DNA of 6,015 nt from Desulfarculus sp. (GTDB taxonomy: Bacteria > Desulfobacterota > Desulfarculia > Desulfarculales > Desulfarculaceae). The DNA is taken from contig JAIUYB010000159.1 in the NCBI GenBank assembly GCA_020216625.1, positions 1-6,015 on the forward strand, read 5' to 3'. Under the pieces are notes generated by a model, which saw only the letters and a program-made list of their open reading frames with translations, was not told where the DNA came from and did not search any database. This document shows, in pieces, positions 4,032 through 6,015 of this stretch; within the stretch, counting starts at the first letter, position 1, and the number at the start of each line of letters is the position of its first letter. The position numbers and the translations under genes were made by a program.

Positions 4032-6015
4032 ATGCAGAACCTGAAATTGGGGGCCAAGGTCGCCCTGGGATTCGGATTACTGATACTGATAGCTCTGCTG
4101 CTGGGCGCCATGGCGGTGTTCAACATGACCAGGGTCGAGCGGGACGCCGCCCGGCTGGCCCAGGAGTACGTGCCCCAGGTGGCGCTGGCCAGCGCGATTG
4201 AGCGGTCTTCCCTGCTGGCGATGTACGAAATCCGCGGCTATGACTTCTCGGGCGACCAGGCTCTGCTCAAGCGCGGCCAGGACCAGATGCGCGAGATCCA
4301 CCGCCAAATCAAGGCCGCCGACGACCACGCGACCCGGTTCACCGCCTTGGGCGAGCTGAAGGACCATGCGGCCAAGTCTCAGGCCAAAATCACTGAGTTC
4401 GAGCAGTTGGTGGAGCAAACCGTGGCCTTGGACCAGGCCATGAACGCCAATCGCCAGGCCATGAACCAGGCTGCCGCCCAATTCAGCAAGGGTTGCGCCG
4501 AATACCTCAAGAGTCAGGAAAAGGCCCTCAAGGACGATGTGTCCAGGAACGCCGGGGTGGACAAGATCAACGAACGGACCACCAAGGTGGGCAATATCAA
4601 CGACATTATCGAGATGGGCAACGCGATTTGGGTGGAAAACTGGAAGGCCCAGGCCCTGCGCGATCCCAAGATCATCGAGGCGGCCATCAAACGCTTCACC
4701 GAGATGGACGGCAAGTTCGTCTCCCTGCGGATCGTCACTCGCCAGCCGCAGAATCGCGAGCTGGTGGGAGCCGCCCGGGAGGCCGCCGCCGATTACAAGA
4801 AGGCGATGGAGGAGTTTTTGACCAACTGGCTGGCCAAGGAGGAGATCGCCTCCCGGCGGGCGGTGTTGGCCGATGCCGTCCTGGCCGCCGCCCAGGGCAC
4901 CGCCAAGGCGGGCATGGGCGAGACCACCGCCATCGCCGACCGGGCGGTGAGTAGCCTGTCCGCGGCCTCCATGATCATGATCATCGGGCTGGTGGCGGCC
5001 CTGATGCTGGGCGCTGGCGCCGCCTTTGTCCTGACCCGCAGCATCACCCGGCCCATCCATCTGGTGGTGGAGGGCTTGAGCGAGGGCGCCGACCAGGTGG
5101 CCTCGGCCTCCGGCCAGGTGTCGCGCGCCAGCCAATCCCTGGCCGAGGGCTCGGCCAGCCAGGCCGCCTCCCTGGAGCAGACCAGCTCCTCCATGGAGGA
5201 GATGTCGTCCATGACCCGGACCAACGCCGACCACGCCTCCCAGGCCGACAGCCTGATGAAGGAGACCCGGTCGGTGGTGGACCGGGCCAACCAGTCGATG
5301 GGCAAACTGACGGTGGCCATGGCCGAGATCAAACAAGCCGGCGAGGACACCGGCAAGATCATCCGGACCATCGACGAGATCGCCTTCCAGACCAATCTGC
5401 TGGCCTTGAACGCGGCGGTGGAGGCGGCCCGGGCGGGCGAGGCCGGGGCGGGCTTCGCGGTGGTGGCCGAGGAGGTGCGCAACCTGGCCATCCGGGCGGC
5501 CGACGCGGCCAAGAACACCACCGCCTTGATCGAGGGCACCATCAAAAAGACCCAAGAGGGCTCGGAACTGGTCCAGGTGACCAACCAGGCCTTCCAGGAG
5601 GTTTCCGACCGCGCCGGCAAGGTGGCGGAGTTGGTGAGCGAGATCGCCGCCGCCTCCAGCGAGCAGGCCCAGGGCATCGACCAGGTGAACCGAGCCATGA
5701 CCGAAATGGACAAGGTGACGCAACAGAACGCGGCCAGCGCCGAGCAATCGGCGGCCGCGGCCCAGGAGCTCTCGGCCCAGGCCGCGACCATGAAGGGCCA
5801 CGTGGAGCGTCTGATCCAGGTCGTGGGCTCCGCCTCCGCGGGCCGGGGAGCGGCGGGACGGGCGCTGGCGGCGGAGGAGCCCGGAGAGGGCCTGGCGGAC
5901 CATGGGCAGCGGTCCCTGGTCCCGTCCGGACCGGCCCGCGCCGGCTTGGCTTCGGCCAACCGGAGCCAGCCGCGCGAGATGATCCCGCTGGCGGACGACG
6001 ATTTCCAGAGTTTCT
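4032..6015 (+). CDS. Methyl-accepting chemotaxis protein with a large helical periplasmic sensor
   Basis: The frame is open for 661 codons to the window edge; the leftover base is T after D-D-D-F-Q-S-F, so a stop codon next is likely. TM1 spans about residues 10-30 and TM2 about 312-334. The roughly 280 residues between them look all-helical, with Y-V-P-Q-V ... [14 protein letters not shown] near the start. That suits the helical bimodular (HBM) sensor class better than the shorter four-helix sensors. T335-R-S-I-T-R-P341 starts a HAMP-like linker that is unusually short. Consensus methylation pairs are E382/Q383, E389/E390, E544/Q545 and E571/Q572. The signalling hairpin is E449[11 protein letters not shown], then E464[11 protein letters not shown], where CheA and CheW would bind. 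The protein would sit in the inner membrane and set CheA activity. The ligand is unknown; known HBM receptors bind small organic acids. There is no C-terminal NWETF-type CheR tether. Confidence 0.93.
   Translation, partial: MQNLKLGAKVALGFGLLILIALLLGAMAVFNMTRVERDAARLAQEYVPQVALASAIERSSLLAMYEIRGYDFSGDQALLKRGQDQMREIHRQIKAADDHATRFTALGELKDHAAKSQAKITEFEQLVEQTVALDQAMNANRQAMNQAAAQFSKGCAEYLKSQEKALKDDVSRNAGVDKINERTTKVGNINDIIEMGNAIWVENWKAQALRDPKIIEAAIKRFTEMDGKFVSLRIVTRQPQNRELVGAAREAAADYKKAMEEFLTNWLAKEEIASRRAVLADAVLAAAQGTAKAGMGETTAIADRAVSSLSAASMIMIIGLVAALMLGAGAAFVLTRSITRPIHLVVEGLSEGADQVASASGQVSRASQSLAEGSASQAASLEQTSSSMEEMSSMTRTNADHASQADSLMKETRSVVDRANQSMGKLTVAMAEIKQAGEDTGKIIRTIDEIAFQTNLLALNAAVEAARAGEAGAGFAVVAEEVRNLAIRAADAAKNTTALIEGTIKKTQEGSELVQVTNQAFQEVSDRAGKVAELVSEIAAASSEQAQGIDQVNRAMTEMDKVTQQNAASAEQSAAAAQELSAQAATMKGHVERLIQVVGSASAGRGAAGRALAAEEPGEGLADHGQRSLVPSGPARAGLASANRSQPREMIPLADDDFQSF

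Noticed and set aside
4008..4034. Alternative in-frame chemoreceptor start at 4008
   Set aside because: No purine-rich sequence precedes it, and it would place the real ribosome-binding site inside the coding region.
4971..4987. ATGATCATGATCAT repeat
   Set aside because: It encodes Met-Ile-Met-Ile at the start of TM2 and is explained by hydrophobic codons. No regulatory role is indicated.
4077..5903. 608-codon open frame on the minus strand
   Set aside because: It is antisense to the chemoreceptor, with a His/Gly/Leu/Asp-rich translation and no recognisable domain. The plus-strand frame has TM helices, methylation sites and the MCP signalling hairpin.
4793..5959. 388-codon minus-strand frame within the chemoreceptor
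   Set aside because: It is another antisense shadow, Ala/Ser/Trp-rich and without motifs, overlapping the best-conserved part of the MCP.

Overview
The window is GC-rich bacterial DNA with four protein genes. Three lie on the minus strand and form one block running leftward. The fourth is a chemoreceptor on the plus strand running off the right edge. The gene content is a MarR regulator, a multi-cluster iron-sulfur protein of a type I recall mainly from anaerobes, a cytoplasmic molybdopterin enzyme and an MCP with a large helical sensor. Together with strong G/C bias at third codon positions, this suggests an anaerobic Desulfobacterota-like (former Deltaproteobacteria) organism. That placement is inference from protein style, not from a marker gene.

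Layout, left to right. Positions 1-2152 (minus) hold a molybdopterin oxidoreductase missing its C-terminal end. Positions 2183-3268 (minus) hold a 361-residue protein with an N-terminal winged-helix-like segment, two cysteine-rich middle segments and a C-terminal 2x[4Fe-4S] ferredoxin module. Positions 3333-3743 (minus) hold a 136-residue MarR-family regulator. Positions 3744-4031 are a 288-base divergent intergenic region. Positions 4032-6015 (plus) hold a methyl-accepting chemotaxis protein whose reading frame is open to the last base and probably stops with the next codon.

How the genes may work together. The MarR regulator sits just upstream of the iron-sulfur/molybdoenzyme pair. A 16-base motif (GTTAGCRTACWAGATA, 14 of 16 identical between copies) occurs once in the promoter region of marR and once in the 64-base gap ahead of the iron-sulfur gene. 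Each copy overlaps a predicted -10 element. The simplest reading is an autoregulated MarR switch controlling a redox module in which the ferredoxin-like protein exchanges electrons with the molybdoenzyme. The substrate is not identifiable from sequence. The molybdoenzyme has the Fe-S cysteines of the family but no Cys or Sec where the metal ligand is expected. The chemoreceptor is divergent and has its own candidate promoter with a sigma-54-like -24/-12 pattern, so a functional link to the redox module is possible but unproven.

I see no tRNA, rRNA, insertion sequence, CRISPR array or convincing rho-independent terminator. Very long open frames antisense to the molybdoenzyme and to the chemoreceptor are by-products of the GC-rich codon pattern.
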